Positions 11,598-24,538 of a stretch of 64,000 nt of DNA are shown here, piece after piece. Each line of letters opens with the position of its first letter. Positions within the stretch are counted from its first letter, which is position 1. Origin of the DNA: Malaya genurostris (Eukaryota; Arthropoda; Insecta; Diptera; Culicidae); NCBI RefSeq assembly GCF_030247185.1, contig NC_080571.1, positions 65,200,172 to 65,264,171 of the forward strand, in the 5' to 3' direction. A program made the translations under genes and the position numbers. The notes under the pieces were generated by a model. The model was not told the origin of the DNA, did no database searches, and saw nothing but the letters and a program-made list of their open reading frames with translations.

Positions 11598-12277
11598 GGC
11601 CATCGTCCAAGAACCATGTGCGCGGGTGGTTTCGATTTTTTCGATGGAATCTTGAAAAATTTGCCAAAACCAAATGCATACAGATCTTTGAAAAACTTGT
11701 ATCTACCTGTAGGGCTAAATTGGTTGAAAAGTTCAGGAATTTTCCGAGTGTTATCAAAAATAACTTTGAAAAATGAGTGTTTTTGTGATATTTTACAATT
11801 ATTTGAAAAATTAAGTGATGACATGATAATTTTTTTTCGAATAAAACTTTTTCTGGCTACAAGGAAAATCAACGAATTTCATATAACCGGTTTTGTTGTA
11901 TTTTGACGATTTGTAAGTACTAAATGAAATACAAATTATTTCGCAACGATACTAATTCAATTTATAAACCTAACAATTTTAGTTTTGTGAAGTTTTCTAC
12001 ATTTTCCACAAAATAAGATCAATTTAGCAATGAGCTGAAGAAAATCCGCTTCAGTTTGAATGTGTGTAATAATTGTGAAAGATCACACAAACACTCATTT
12101 TTCAGCGCCTTTTTTGTGTAACACTCGGAAAATCTTCCGAATTGTTCAACCATTTTTACCCTGATGATAGATAAAAGTTTTTCAAAGGTCTGTATGTTTC
12201 TAGTTTTGGAAAATTTTTCAAAATTTTTATCGAAAATTTCCCAAAACAACTAGCGCGCATGGTACTTGGACGATGGC
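11598..12277. mobile_element. Foldback element, about 0.68 kb
   Basis: The left end ggccatcgtccaagaacc is mirrored at the right end (ggtacttggacgatggc). The arms keep pairing inward, with mismatches, to about 11830 and 12045. The unpaired centre is AT-rich. The same short peptide-like phrases (FEKL, LKNEC, CD) appear on opposite strands of the two arms, which confirms the inverted symmetry. It is probably a non-autonomous DNA transposon. Confidence 0.65.
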
Positions 12278-15200
12278 TTCAACATGCTAACGAACAAGTT
12301 TAAAAATGACCTATATGATCGCATATTTAAACGTACTGGAATCATACACGAATAAAAATACATTACCGGTACCACGATTAAGAAATTATGAAAATCATGT
12401 AACGTGTCTTTTCGTCAGTTCATACCTACTATTAATGATATTATGAGCAATTATGGTTAAAATCATGAAATTTTTTTTGGGATTTACTCACAAAATTATT
12501 AGTTATAGACATGGTCTCATGAGGAGTAATGCTTCTTGTTTTTCATGGATTTGTTTCGTGTAAATTCCAAATCCGTGTTTGCCGTGGAACAAACTTTAGG
12601 ACTCATTAGTAAAAGTCATTGATTTCGAGAAAATGAAAGTCACAAATAAAGGTTGGCACAAGTAACTGTTAGTATCAGAACCAGTGCGGTACAATTTCAT
12701 TTTCGAATGAAATTATTTTGATAGAAATGAAACGACTGGTCTTTCATTGTCAGTGTATTTCAAATCATTCAATTGACTGTTGTGATCATAATCAAATGAG
12801 ATCCACTGGATTCATCGTCAATTGAATAACCATACCTAGTCATTTGAAATTTCGCTTGCTCCGTTTCCAGAGCGAATGAACCGGCGACAGTGAACAAGTT
12901 CGAATGAATAGGCATGAACCAGAGGTGGAAATAAGCCCATTTTACGCACGGAAATGTGAATCAAGATTTTCGATTGTGAATCATAAAACCGAACACAGTG
13001 AATTAAAAAGTTGTGTAACAAAACTAAAATTGCGATTATTTTTTAAATTGTTGGAACTCTATATTACACAGAGTATTCATTCTCAGAAGACAACCATGCG
13101 CGGGTGAAGAGCTTTAACTGCTCTCACAAAAACTCGTTCGCGCATTTATATACCGCGTAATGAATGTACGACGCTTGGTACGTTCTCAGCGCATTTAGCA
13201 AAGAACGAGGTTCGAGTGATCCAGTCACATAAGAATAGGCGTCGCAACATGTGCTAATTAACTCTCCTATAAGTCCCCGATCACAATATAACATAAACTG
13301 CTACGCACTGATGAGTCTAAGACGAAACGTAAAATCAAGTGACAATATAACATTTATACAATTTTATAAGAATAATTAAGCCCTACATTTTTTGGCAGTT
13401 TCTACATTTTTTGGTGTTTTCTGAGACTTGTTTAATTACTTTCTTCGGCGTACTGCACAATTGTTGATAATTAGCTTTTTTTTATCTACTTCTTGAAAAT
13501 CCTGGTGCGATCTTGTCCCACACCACCTTCAAGTTTATTTAAAATTGTTTGCGTGGTCGTACATAAAAACCATTCAAATATAATCTAGAATGAAATATAG
13601 TAATCACGTTAGTAATTTTAATTATATTGAACTACTTTTTAAACCTTATCATATCGATAATCGGAATAATTTTTTAAAGAATTTCGATTCCGAAAAATAT
13701 TTTAAAAGACATATTTTATCGAACTTAATTCGTCAAGATAAAAATATCTGATTTCTACACAATTAGACTAAAATGAAAGGTTCGTCATCAATATCCAGTA
13801 TTAAAAAATCTTTAAGATCTCAAACAACTTGTAGGTTAAATAGTGGGTTCCAAGCAAATACGTTTAATTATTACAACAAACGACTTTGAATCTGTTAGAT
13901 AAAATAGATAACATTCAATACGTGGAATGAATCTCGCAGCCGAGGGAAACACGTAGAAAGTTTCTATGCAAAATCAACACATTTGCTCTGGAAGTACCGG
14001 CTAAGATTTTATCTGGTTATCACATTTAAAGTTTTTTTTGCTCGGTTCTTGCATTAAAAATATCTTTATACGTTTTCTGCTCAGGAAAGTTCAAGTCCGG
14101 TTTTGGCACACAAAATATTAATTCGATTCGGTTATTCAAAACTAATTAGAGGGGGTTTCAACGATAAGTTTCACTTATCAGCCGTTCATATAAGGCTCAA
14201 TCAATTTTGGAAATCTGCTATGTTTCAAACAGTATCATCCAACAGCGAATTTTTGATAAAAAAAACTTTGGAAATTGATGTTTCATTTATATCTATTAAT
14301 GTTAACTTGAATATGTGTATTAGGCCGCAGAAAACTTTTTTGTTGTTGTCGCACATTTGAATCACCATGTAAAAATCTTAAATTATTGTGGTCTATAACT
14401 CCAAAATGCAACTGGTATCGATTGATTCCCACGAACTTAGATTCAAAACATAGCTATTATGAATTGATTCTGCGATTCCCGAATTATGTGCCTTTTAACT
14501 TTATGGTTGTTAACCTCTCTGGATCAGAAAAGTCCACCAAAGAAAATGAAAACTGGCAGATAAATGATCACAAAAAGTTTATAAATCTTCAAAACTGGCC
14601 TCGCACATACATTTCAAGTTACTTTCTATGTCGAATATATGAACAGAATCAGGAATATATTCAAAAAATTATGGTAAGTTTAATTTTTATGCTCATTTCA
14701 TAGAACGCTTCTACGGCTTCTAGGCATATTTGCATCTAATTAAAAAGCTCTACTAATATGTAAAATATCCTGCAGTTGAATTCTTGAACTTTACAGGCAG
14801 TGTGAAACTGTCAACTTCGAAGATACCCTTGAATCAGGGCTTGAAAAATCAGGATAAAAAAAATCATCAAATCATAATCATTAGCGAAGATTCCCAATAA
14901 AGATCACCACTGATTTAATCCTTTTAAGAATAGTTGATCAGTGATCTTTGCATCACATCGATCAAATTCAATACTGATCTTCCGTCACACAAAATCGGTA
15001 ATGATATTGAGCTACTATTAGCACACTGCATAGGTTCCTGTAAGATCAAATCACTAGACGATTCGATCAGCTATGAGCATTGTGGAAGAAAATCATATAT
15101 GAACAAGATCAGACATGAGTGCCGATTGATTTACGTCTAAAATCGTTGATCCCGATGAGTATGAAAATTAGTGACAACAGTAATCCTACAGGAATTTTTT

Positions 15201-18200
15201 AACTAAGGATAACGCGTATCAATAAGAATTTTAAAATCGTAGAAAGTGTGAAAATTTTGTATCTTTGAAAAATTTAGTGAGGAATATTAAAGAAGCATGT
15301 ACATCAATGATTTTTGTCAATGAGGGTGCTCAAATTGGGGAAAAATTGTCAATTTGTAACGTTCAGGAATGCTCTTTTAACAGTCCTTATCACCAGAGTG
15401 GGGAAAAACACCGGTTTCGTTACGGCACGGTGTATGAAGTTTAAACTTATGTTCTCGTTTGATAAAAACCGTGTTCGCTTTTGCAACCAGTTGTTTAATT
15501 CGTTAACACTAGATGAAGGTTTAATGAAAATAATCAGTTTGGATCGTAATCACATTGATAATGTTAGTTTAAACATTTTCACTGCGCAAGAGCAGTTCGC
15601 AATGCAAAATTAGTAGATAAATATACCACACCAAATAGTGATTATAACGACAAAAGACTTTGTTTTACTTTTACTGATGATGTTCGTGCACTATTTAGAT
15701 TAAACCCAATAAAACGCTATTTGACGTGAATTTTATTTATAGCATTAACAGGAGCGCAACATTTAGAGCAGCGTTTGAATGGTGCATTTGAATTGACGTA
15801 GCAAAGTCCTGCACTCCTGTTACTTTTGTGTAGGATATTCAAGCTAAATAGGGTAATATTAATCAGCTCCATGGCACGCTTTGCGATTTTACGTGTTTTT
15901 CTTATCATTATAATTATTATTTATCGCAGCATGTATGTTGACATTATTAGCTGTTTATATTGATTATATCAATCAACCACGACGGTATTGGTGAATAAAT
16001 TTCAAAAACATCACGAAGTGTGAAATTTCGATACGACGGACGAAATAAACTCACCTAACGAGCCTAAAATTATTGATATCGGATAATCCATAGCCGAGAA
16101 AATTGAGCTGTAATCAGTTTTGACGTTTACATCACTTATATTATTATATCACCGGAACCGTAAGTGACAGCCATTTGAACTTCAAACCAGTTTAATGAAC
16201 ACAGAATAGCATTAAAACGAGCCTAACTTTGTTGAAATGTGGATTCCGAATTAGACAGTGATACTGATAACGAGGAAGACATTTTTAAATTCTGAGTTAA
16301 ACCAAAATTCATCATTGAAATATCTACAATAAATAGGTGATATGAAAAGTAATACTAACTATTTATATTCACTGTGAATCAAAAAATTCGCTTATTTCCT
16401 CCCGTGGCATGAACATCGGTTCGATGACAGAAAATTATTCCGACCGGTACAAAAAACATACGGTAACGGTTTCCATTGAAGTTTACAGTTATCGCCAGGA
16501 AGTGTGAATATATACTTTTTGAGTTTTTGGTATGCATTGAGACGTATTCCAAAATATTAGAAATGAAGATTGGAAGAGAAAGCAATAAATTTAAGTACAT
16601 TCTGTGATTGACCGTGTTTATAGTTAATTTATTATCACCAGGAGTTTATTTGATCCCTCAGTCAATTGAAAGAGATGTTTGTTATTTCAAGGGAGAAACT
16701 GACGTCGGTTTAACTGAGTTTCCAAATCCCATATAACAAATGAATTTGAACAAACACTACGTTCTTGACCGATTTTAAATACAATCTGAGTTTTTTCCTC
16801 AATAAATCAGGTTCAGGATCGTAGTGCTAGCTTTTACAAGTTCAAATCGAATCTAAAATATTTCCTAACTAGAGCCAACGGAGATTTTTACTTGGCTTCA
16901 ATTGAAAGCGTTTTTTTTATTCAGCACTCTAAAAATATGTTTACTCGTTCAAAGGGAGAGCACAATTGAATTGATAACTGATTTAATTTCCACTTAGAAA
17001 AGTGAATAAAAACATGCCACATGTTGCTGGTGCTTCTGCAATCTGTGCGAACTGAACTTCATTCAGCTCGATTCAATCGTTTTGCATCACAGTAATGCTG
17101 TGTGTGCTTGTTGGAGTTATCCTACTGCGGAATTTTGCTTCTATTCTCTTCTCACACACAACGAACTGAAATCTAGATAATTTGGAAATTATTGAGGTTG
17201 CACAAAGGGCAGATTTTGGAAAAGTTCTTCAAAAAACTTTCACCTCCTGCAACACTCTAGTACCAAATCACACAGAGCAATCCAATTACAAAAAGGGATT
17301 CTTTCTAATTGTAACATTCCTATCTAGATTTTAACGAGCAACCCGAGTCCCCCCTGTAGAATTCCCTTTCACTTTGATGCAAAAGGAAACTGTCCTATGG
17401 TTGAATGTATTTTATTGTTCGCCTGCCACCCTCCGTTCCCGTTAGTCCATTTGAGCACCCATGCGAATCTCTCTCTCACAAGTGAGAAGGTGAGAATCCG
17501 GGGGTTATGTAGATATGCCATTAGATTCTGGCTTCTAGCACAAAAACTAACCATCAACGATGATGATGGTGTTTTTTGTCCATCTTAAACCGAACATAAG
17601 TTTTATATTACAACGATTATGCCTTGACTCTTGCAGATTTACCTGCTGGTTCAGTTGGTCAAAAAGTGGGATAATGAACGGGGGAGCGATCTCCAAATAA
17701 ATTATGTGATTGCAGGCACTTCGGACCGGCTTACAATGTCTTAATGGGATACACAATTAGAAGAAAAAAAATGCGTTCAATCTTGATTTAGTGCAACAGG
17801 TTCAGGGTTGAATCCTTTTTCGAGCCCCCGAAGTGTTTTGCTTTTCTTTGCGAATTCTTACTGCTTTGTTCTGTAAGATGTCCATTCTGTTGAATGACGG
17901 AAAGGAAATTTGATACGCGTGTGCACACATGTGTTAGAATCTGCGTCTGCTGCTGGCAGGTTTATTAACAAATGGGGTAATTTATGACGTCAAGTCACTC
18001 GTCGTACTCGGGAGCGTGTGGCACTTGGAATGTGGATGGTACTGGAGAGCAGAAAAAAAACGAATCAGTTGAATTATATATTTCAGTTCCTTCCTTAAGC
18101 GTACCTCTTTCCCATTGGGTCCCAGAATCAGCCGCCATAGGATCGTTCTCAGCTCAATCCTTTTGTTCAATGAACAAATACCTCCAGTTCCAGTCGTTTT

Positions 18201-20037
18201 TGCGCACTATTCGTGGATAAAGTTTGTCTACACATCGACCTTTAAATCTTGTATTCTTAAATTGCCTTCATAAATAACCTTAATTAACATTTGGGCCCAG
18301 CTGGAGGTACTCCGGCGTGACTCAAGCTTGCTGTTTTTTTTCACCTTCCACCAATGATACTGAGCTGGAAAAAAATATGTATGAAAGTGTTTGGTTCGAT
18401 GTCGCCCCGGTGGACTCAGCGGAACCGATTTATGAGGGGTTAAGAAAGCCATTCCGTCAGCTCCTGACAATAGATTATTTGCTATGACCCAGAACCTGTA
18501 GCGTTTGTACCTTACGATCTCGAACGATTTCATTAGAGTTACAAATCACGATCCATTGCTAGAATTACTCATGAGATGCTTGGTTCATTGAACCTAAACT
18601 CAGTTGGAACAGTTATTTAAAAAAAATCAACAGTAATCTAAAATACATGATATTTTCAATAAGCCATTAAATCAGCTCAACTCGATTCAATTACGTCCAT
18701 TTTGTAATAGCGTTCTAGTGACCGGTTCCGGTGGTTTTGGTGAATGGAATAAAATTATCTAAACTAGGGATCGACAATTAGGGTTTATCGCGAAGATACC
18801 AAAACAATTGTTTGATTCTTACTGTTTAAAAGCTCTCTACTGTTCGGCCAATACTTGAGAATGCTACAAGCTGTTGAACGGAAAAGTCGACAGCCCTAAT
18901 CAACTGTCATCGTTAAGCATCCGAGTGCCATCCAGATCTCTGCGTCGTACCTAATTTCCATCGTTCTAACTTCGGATTTGACGAACCGGTTAAAGTCAAT
19001 GATCCGCACTTTTATGTCTATCTTGCGGATTCATAACACGGATTGAAACTAATCCATTCATATAATAATGGAATCGAACAAAATAAATAAATGAATATAA
19101 AAATAAATAAATGAAAATTCGTTGAGTCCCATAGCCTACTGTGAGATTGTATCCGGATCTGACTTCCGATCCGGAGTAATGAGGTAAAATGTGTTACGTC
19201 TTACTTTACTATGGGGCGCCATTAAAAAATTCACTCTATACAAGAATGAGCAGAATTTAATCGTGAAGATCTCTTGTTTTACTTATGGCAGCAACTTTTT
19301 TTTCTTCATACTATCGAAAATATGTTCAGCAGTTGATGATAAAACTTTCAGCAGCACAAGATAACTACAAATAACATAAAATTGAAGCTTTCTAAAGTGT
19401 ATAGTATGACCGAGCATTAGGATGAAATTCAGTGCCAAAATAAGACGCGCCATATTTCAACCACATAACTTGAACGAACCGTCGCACAAAGCGTAACGTG
19501 CGAAAGCGACACACAGAAATTCGGATTATTTTCAGTGATTAAGCGCAGTGGGCGTACGACACGTTTCATTCGCTGGTAGTACAGGCACTATCAGGAATCA
19601 GAACAAATTGGCTCAAATGGCACGTTCCCCTTGATATTTGGAGATTTGTGCCTCGGCACTAACGACGGTGAATTTGGTCTTTCAATTTATATACAAAACG
19701 TTCTTATAATTGATTTTTTCGTTTATAGTAAAGTTTTCCATTCCAAAAACTTTCGCCTGATGACTGTACTTTACCTAGTTGATTCCAAATATGCATCATT
19801 TTATAAATGAACTGAATAATATTCAAATCATTCCAATTCAAACCAAGTACCGTAGATGGAAGTAGTTTCGAACAAATCAAATGCTTATGCTAATGCATAC
19901 CTCTACTCATATCAACGTTTCAGGGTAGAGTTGCTGCACGCGAAACAGTTTTATGTACACGCAGAATAATCTCAATTGCTCTGAACAACAAATTATCAGT
20001 TGTTTATCAAACCAAAAAGAATAGTTGTTTTAAACCA
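12278..20037. other. Long stretch without supported genes
   Basis: No protein, RNA gene or clear transposon could be assigned across nearly 8 kb. Noted inside: a half copy of the hairpin repeat (taaactgctacgcactgatg) at about 13289-13340; a GATC-rich patch at 14900-15100; and open frames of 60-105 codons (for example 14386-14703 and 15314-15613) with no family resemblance and AT-driven composition. It could be intronic or intergenic. Confidence 0.4.
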
Positions 20038-20051
20038 AGAAATCATAGATT
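20038..20051. repeat. Left target-site duplication of the I-type LINE
   Basis: The 14-bp word agaaatcatagatt occurs here and again at 26534-26547, exactly flanking the LINE. It directly abuts a poly(T) run, the antisense of the element's poly(A) tail. Confidence 0.93.
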
Positions 20052-20372
20052 TTTTTTTTCATAAATACGTTTATTTCATAGGCAATATACATAAGTTTTT
20101 CTTCGCCGTGGCATCTACAATACATAGTACTTTAAACCTAATACATTTCGAATATCATATTAGTATGTTGGTATTCATTAGTTAATCTAAACACTGTTTT
20201 TATCAAGCGAGTTGCTATTATAAATTACATTAAATGAAATATATTTATTTTGTACATGATCTTATAACTATTTCAGGATTGTTTGTATCAGTTCATCACT
20301 TTTATTTAATATAAGATAGCTGGCTATTGGTTGAACTCATGGAAGAGAAAACAATCTAACATAAAATAAAAT
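20052..20372 (-). other. LINE 3' UTR and poly(A) tail
   Basis: About 320 bases follow the ORF2 stop and end in an A-run of about nine (T at 20051-20059 on the plus strand) abutting the target duplication. No conserved hairpin was recognised by eye. Confidence 0.75.
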
Positions 20373-22934
20373 TTAAATTGGAACTCCAATGGACTTAATG
20401 AAATAATAAAGAAGTTTCATGTAAGGAACGTCACGACAAGCAAGAATGTCGCGAACTGGGACATTGGATAGTCTACCTTGGGTACGCAAGGAATTTATTA
20501 GTTGAGATCTGACATCACGATACTCCACGCATGTCCAAACAACATGGTCAATATCGCGGTAACCTTCGCCACAAGCACAATGATTAGTCTCGGAAAGTCC
20601 AATTCGAAGGAGATGTGCATCTAATGTGTAGTGATTGGACATGAGTCTGGACATCACACGAATGAAATCTCTACTCACATCCAGTCCCCTGAACCATGCC
20701 TTTGTCGATATTTTAGGAATAATTGAGTGCATCCACCGACCCAGATCATCTTTATCCCAAGAAGCTTGCCAGCTGGCAAGTGTTCTTTGGCAAGACGCGC
20801 TATAGAATTCATTGAAAGCAATTGGTCTCTCATAAATTTCACCCTCAATAGCACCACGTTTGGCTAAAATATCGGCTCTTTCATTGCCTGGAATGGAGCA
20901 ATGAGCCGGGACCCAAACTATTGTGATTTGATAATTATTATTCAATATGACGTTCAGGCACTGTTTTATTTTGCCCAAGAAAAACGTTTCATTTTTGCCA
21001 GCAGCCTTTGAGCGAATGGCTTCAATTGCACTCAGACTATCTGTGAAAAAAAAAAAATAATGGTTTGGAGATAATGTGACGATTACACTCAAACTATAAT
21101 GAACTGCTGCTAACTCTGCTATATAAACAGATGCAGGTTCTTGAAGCCTAAAGGAGACCGAAACATTATTGTTGAACATACCAAACCCTGTCGCTTCTTC
21201 AATTCGCGATCCGTCCGTGTAAAACATTTTCTCAGGGTCGATATGCCTGAACTTACTTGTAAATATTTTTGGGATTTCCAACGAGCGTAGGTGTTCCGGG
21301 ATTCCACGCACTTCGCGCTGCATGGATGTGTCGAAAAATAAAGTTGAGTCAGGGACATTTAGGAGGCTGACACGGATAGGAATATATCTTGAAGGGTTGA
21401 TTTCCTGTGACATATGGTTAAAATATACTGTCATGAATCTTTTTTGAGATTGAAGCTCAACTAGCCTTTCGAAGTTATTAATAACCAGGGGATTCAGTAC
21501 CTCACATATTATTAGCAGTCGCGATGAAAGCTCCCAAAAACGATCTTTCAATGGAAGAACTCCCGCCAGAACTTCAAGACTCATTGTATGTGTCGAATGC
21601 ATACACCCTAAAGCAATTCGCAAACAACGATACTGAATTCGCTCCAGTTTGATAATATGAGAGTTTGCAGCGGAACGAAAGCAAACGCATCCATATTCCA
21701 TCACTGAAAGTATCGTTGTCTGATACAATTTTATTAGATCTTCCGGATGAGCACCCCACCAAGATCCTGTTATTGTTCGAAGAAAATTTACTCTTTGTTG
21801 GCATTTTGTTATCAGAAACCTAATGTGTCCTCCCCACGTGCATTTGGAATCAAACCACACTCCAAGGTATTTGAAAGTCAAAACCTGTTGGATCATTCTT
21901 CCCATCATATGAAGCTGAAGCTGCGCGGGATCATGCTTTCTTGAAAAGACGACCAGCTCTGTTTTCTCCGCAGAGAATTCGATACCCAGATGGACAGCCC
22001 AAACGGACAAGTTATCTAAGGTATCTTGCAATGGTTTTTGCAGATCAATAGCTTTGGGTCCAGTAACTGAAACTACGCCATCATCTGCCAATTGTCTTAG
22101 TGTACATGGGGATACTAGACAGCTGTCAATGTCATTCACGTAAAAATTATAAAGGAGCGGACTGAGGCATGAGCCTTGCGGTAGACCCATGTAGCTAATT
22201 CTGAATGTTGCCAAATCGCCATGTGAAAAATGCATGCGTTTCTCTGACAAAAGGTTGTGCAAATAATTATTTATAACCGCTGGGAGTCCATGTTGGTGAA
22301 GCTTGTCTGAAAGAACATCAATGGAAACTGAATCAAATGCTCCTTTAATGTCTAAAAATACAGATGCTATTTGTTGCTTTTGAGCGAAGGCAATTTGGAT
22401 GTCAGACGAAAGTAATGCAAGGCAATCATTCGTCCCTTTATTTCTACGGAAGCCAAACTGAGTATCTGACAACAAACCGTTCGTCTCGACCCAAGTGTCG
22501 AGACGTCGTAGAATAATTTTTTCGAACAATTTTCTGATGCAGGACAACATCGCAATGGGTCTATATGAGTTGTGATTGGAAGCTGGTTTCCCCGGCTTTT
22601 GAATGGCGATAACTTTCACTTGCCTCCAGTCAGGTGGAACAATATTTTGCTCAAGAAGCTTGTTGAACAATTCCAACAAACGTCTTTTTGCGAGGTCGGG
22701 CAGATTCTTCACCAAGTTGCATTTTATTCTGTCCAACCCAGGAGCGTTATTGTTACAAGACATGAGTGCTATGGAAAATTCCATCATTGAAAAGGGGCTA
22801 TCAATGGAACCATTATTTGAAAAAGATTCCCTAATAATGCTAGTATAGAAGTTGTTGCTTGTCAAATAAACATTAAAGGAAAGGACATTTGCATTGCTTC
22901 GGTATATATTCCTCCAAGAGCTAAGGTTGGACAA
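20373..22934 (-). pseudogene. LINE ORF2, reverse transcriptase and RNase H part
   Basis: An uninterrupted 853-codon frame. From residue ~30 it is RT. Landmarks are APGLDRIKCNLVKNLP, SYRPIAMLSCIRKLFEK, FGFRRNKGTNDCLALL, FLDIKGAFDSVSI (first catalytic Asp), MGLPQGSCLSPLLYNFY, RQLADDGVVSVTG (the YADD box as LADD), and FKYLGVWFD. Around residues 570-700 is RNase H with acidic residues in FYTDGS, YIAELAAV, FFTDSLSA and GNERADILAK. The C-terminus has a CAC...H...C cluster (NHCACGEG, HVVWTC) common in this LINE group. Residues 1 to about 30, including the Met, come from the antisense endonuclease insert, so the natural ORF2 start is lost. The 3' two thirds look fully intact. Confidence 0.92.
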
Positions 22935-23298
22935 CGACAGCTTAATGAAATTGTCGAAGCCCTTCCTGCTCCACGTTTCATTTTAGGAGATTTCAATTCG
23001 CACGGAATGATGTGGGGTTCCGTTTACAATGATAGCAGATCATCCTTAATATATAATATTTGCGACAATTTTAGCATGACGGTACTAAATATGGGTAGCA
23101 TGACACGGATCCCAAGACCTCCTGCACGTCCAAGTGCATTAGATTTATCTCTTTGCTCGACTTCAATTCGACTAGATTGCACCTGGAAAGTATTTCCTGA
23201 TTTACACGGTAGCGATCATTTACCAATCATCATCTCAATTAGCAGTAACAAAGGCATTGCTAATTCAGTTAATATTCCATATGAGTTGACAAAAAATA
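22840..23298 (+). repeat. Inverted duplicate of the LINE endonuclease segment
   Basis: These 459 bases are the reverse complement of 23794-24252 with no difference that I could find by eye. Forward translation gives the endonuclease phrases ASVYIPPR, FILGDFNSHGMMWGS, SALDLSLCS and GSDHLPIIIS. It sits between the endonuclease and RT halves of the minus-strand element and breaks ORF2. The inner junction lies at aaaaaata, and the outer one in a quasi-palindrome cttctatactagaag. It could be template switching during target-primed insertion, a later replication error, or an assembly artefact. Confidence 0.93.
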
Positions 23299-24538
23299 GG
23301 AACGTAGGAACAGAATCTGGACAAACTTTCCTCGCAAAATCAAATATCCATCGGTTCGAGTATTCCTCACTCTCATTTCCTACTTTACGATTCCTCATTC
23401 GTCTGGCCGTATTCCAAAGAGTGCTCATTGAGGTTTCTCTTGACAAACCTTCGACAAAATGTCTCCAATAGCTACATTTCTTAGCCCGAAGTATGCTCTT
23501 GTACTTGGTTTCTAAAGTCAAGAATTTTTCAAAATTCTGAGGAGTTCCTCCTCCTCGTTTTAAAAACGTCTTGAAGGCATTTTGTTTCGCGTGTTTAGCA
23601 TCTGAGCACTCTTTGTCCCACCAAGGGTTTGGAGGCCTTCTGTTAGACGATGGACCAAGAAATCGTTTGGTTTGGGCTTGTTCTGCGGCCTCCAGAATCG
23701 AACAAACGAGGAAGTCATATTCTTCAAGTGGGGGGAGCTCTTCCATTGAAGTTAAGACACTTGAAATATTACTTTGGTATTTAATCCAGTCAATATTTTT
23801 TGTCAACTCATATGGAATATTAACTGAATTAGCAATGCCTTTGTTACTGCTAATTGAGATGATGATTGGTAAATGATCGCTACCGTGTAAATCAGGAAAT
23901 ACTTTCCAGGTGCAATCTAGTCGAATTGAAGTCGAGCAAAGAGATAAATCTAATGCACTTGGACGTGCAGGAGGTCTTGGGATCCGTGTCATGCTACCCA
24001 TATTTAGTACCGTCATGCTAAAATTGTCGCAAATATTATATATTAAGGATGATCTGCTATCATTGTAAACGGAACCCCACATCATTCCGTGCGAATTGAA
24101 ATCTCCTAAAATGAAACGTGGAGCAGGAAGGGCTTCGACAATTTCATTAAGCTGTCGTTGTCCAACCTTAGCTCTTGGAGGAATATATACCGAAGCAATG
24201 CAAATGTCCTTTCCTTTAATGTTTATTTGACAAGCAACAACTTCTATACTAGAAGTCGAAGGAATGTTTAATCTATAAAAGGAATAACATTTCTTAATTC
24301 CTAAAAGCACTCCACCATACGGAGAGTCTCTATCGAGACGTATAATGTTAAAGTCATTAAAATTTAAGGCTATGTTTGATGTAAGCCATGTTTCGCACAA
24401 AGCAAATACATCACATTTTTGACTATGCAACAAAACTTTAAATGAATCAAGTTTTGGCATGATGCTTCGACAATTCCACTGCAGGACAGTGATTGAATCA
24501 TTTGCGGCGGATGATAAATTATCCATCAAATGATACAA
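23216..24538 (-). pseudogene. LINE ORF2, endonuclease part and linker
   Basis: The minus-strand frame begins MYHLMDNLSSAAND and overlaps the ORF1 end by 20 bases. The endonuclease (exonuclease-endonuclease-phosphatase fold, which nicks target DNA) shows LQWNCRS, ALCETWL, SVYIPP, ILGDFNSHG, SALDLSL and SDHLPI, covering the expected Asn, Glu, Asp/Asn and Ser-Asp-His catalytic positions within about the first 230 residues. A linker follows, with NPWWDKECSDAK and YWRHFVEGLS. The true element sequence ends at about 23299. The last 27 residues, from FFVNSYGIL on, are read from the inverted duplicate and are not native. The reading frame then stops before RT. Confidence 0.92.

Noticed and set aside
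14386..14703. 105-codon plus-strand frame
   Set aside because: AT-driven composition and no motif that I recognise; no neighbouring exon-like frames.
14900..15100. GATC-rich patch as a possible methylation or regulatory cluster
   Set aside because: The motif density is local and irregular, with no symmetry or repeat unit to support a function.
23007..23471. A separate plus-strand endonuclease gene
   Set aside because: It is the inverted duplicate of the LINE's own endonuclease.
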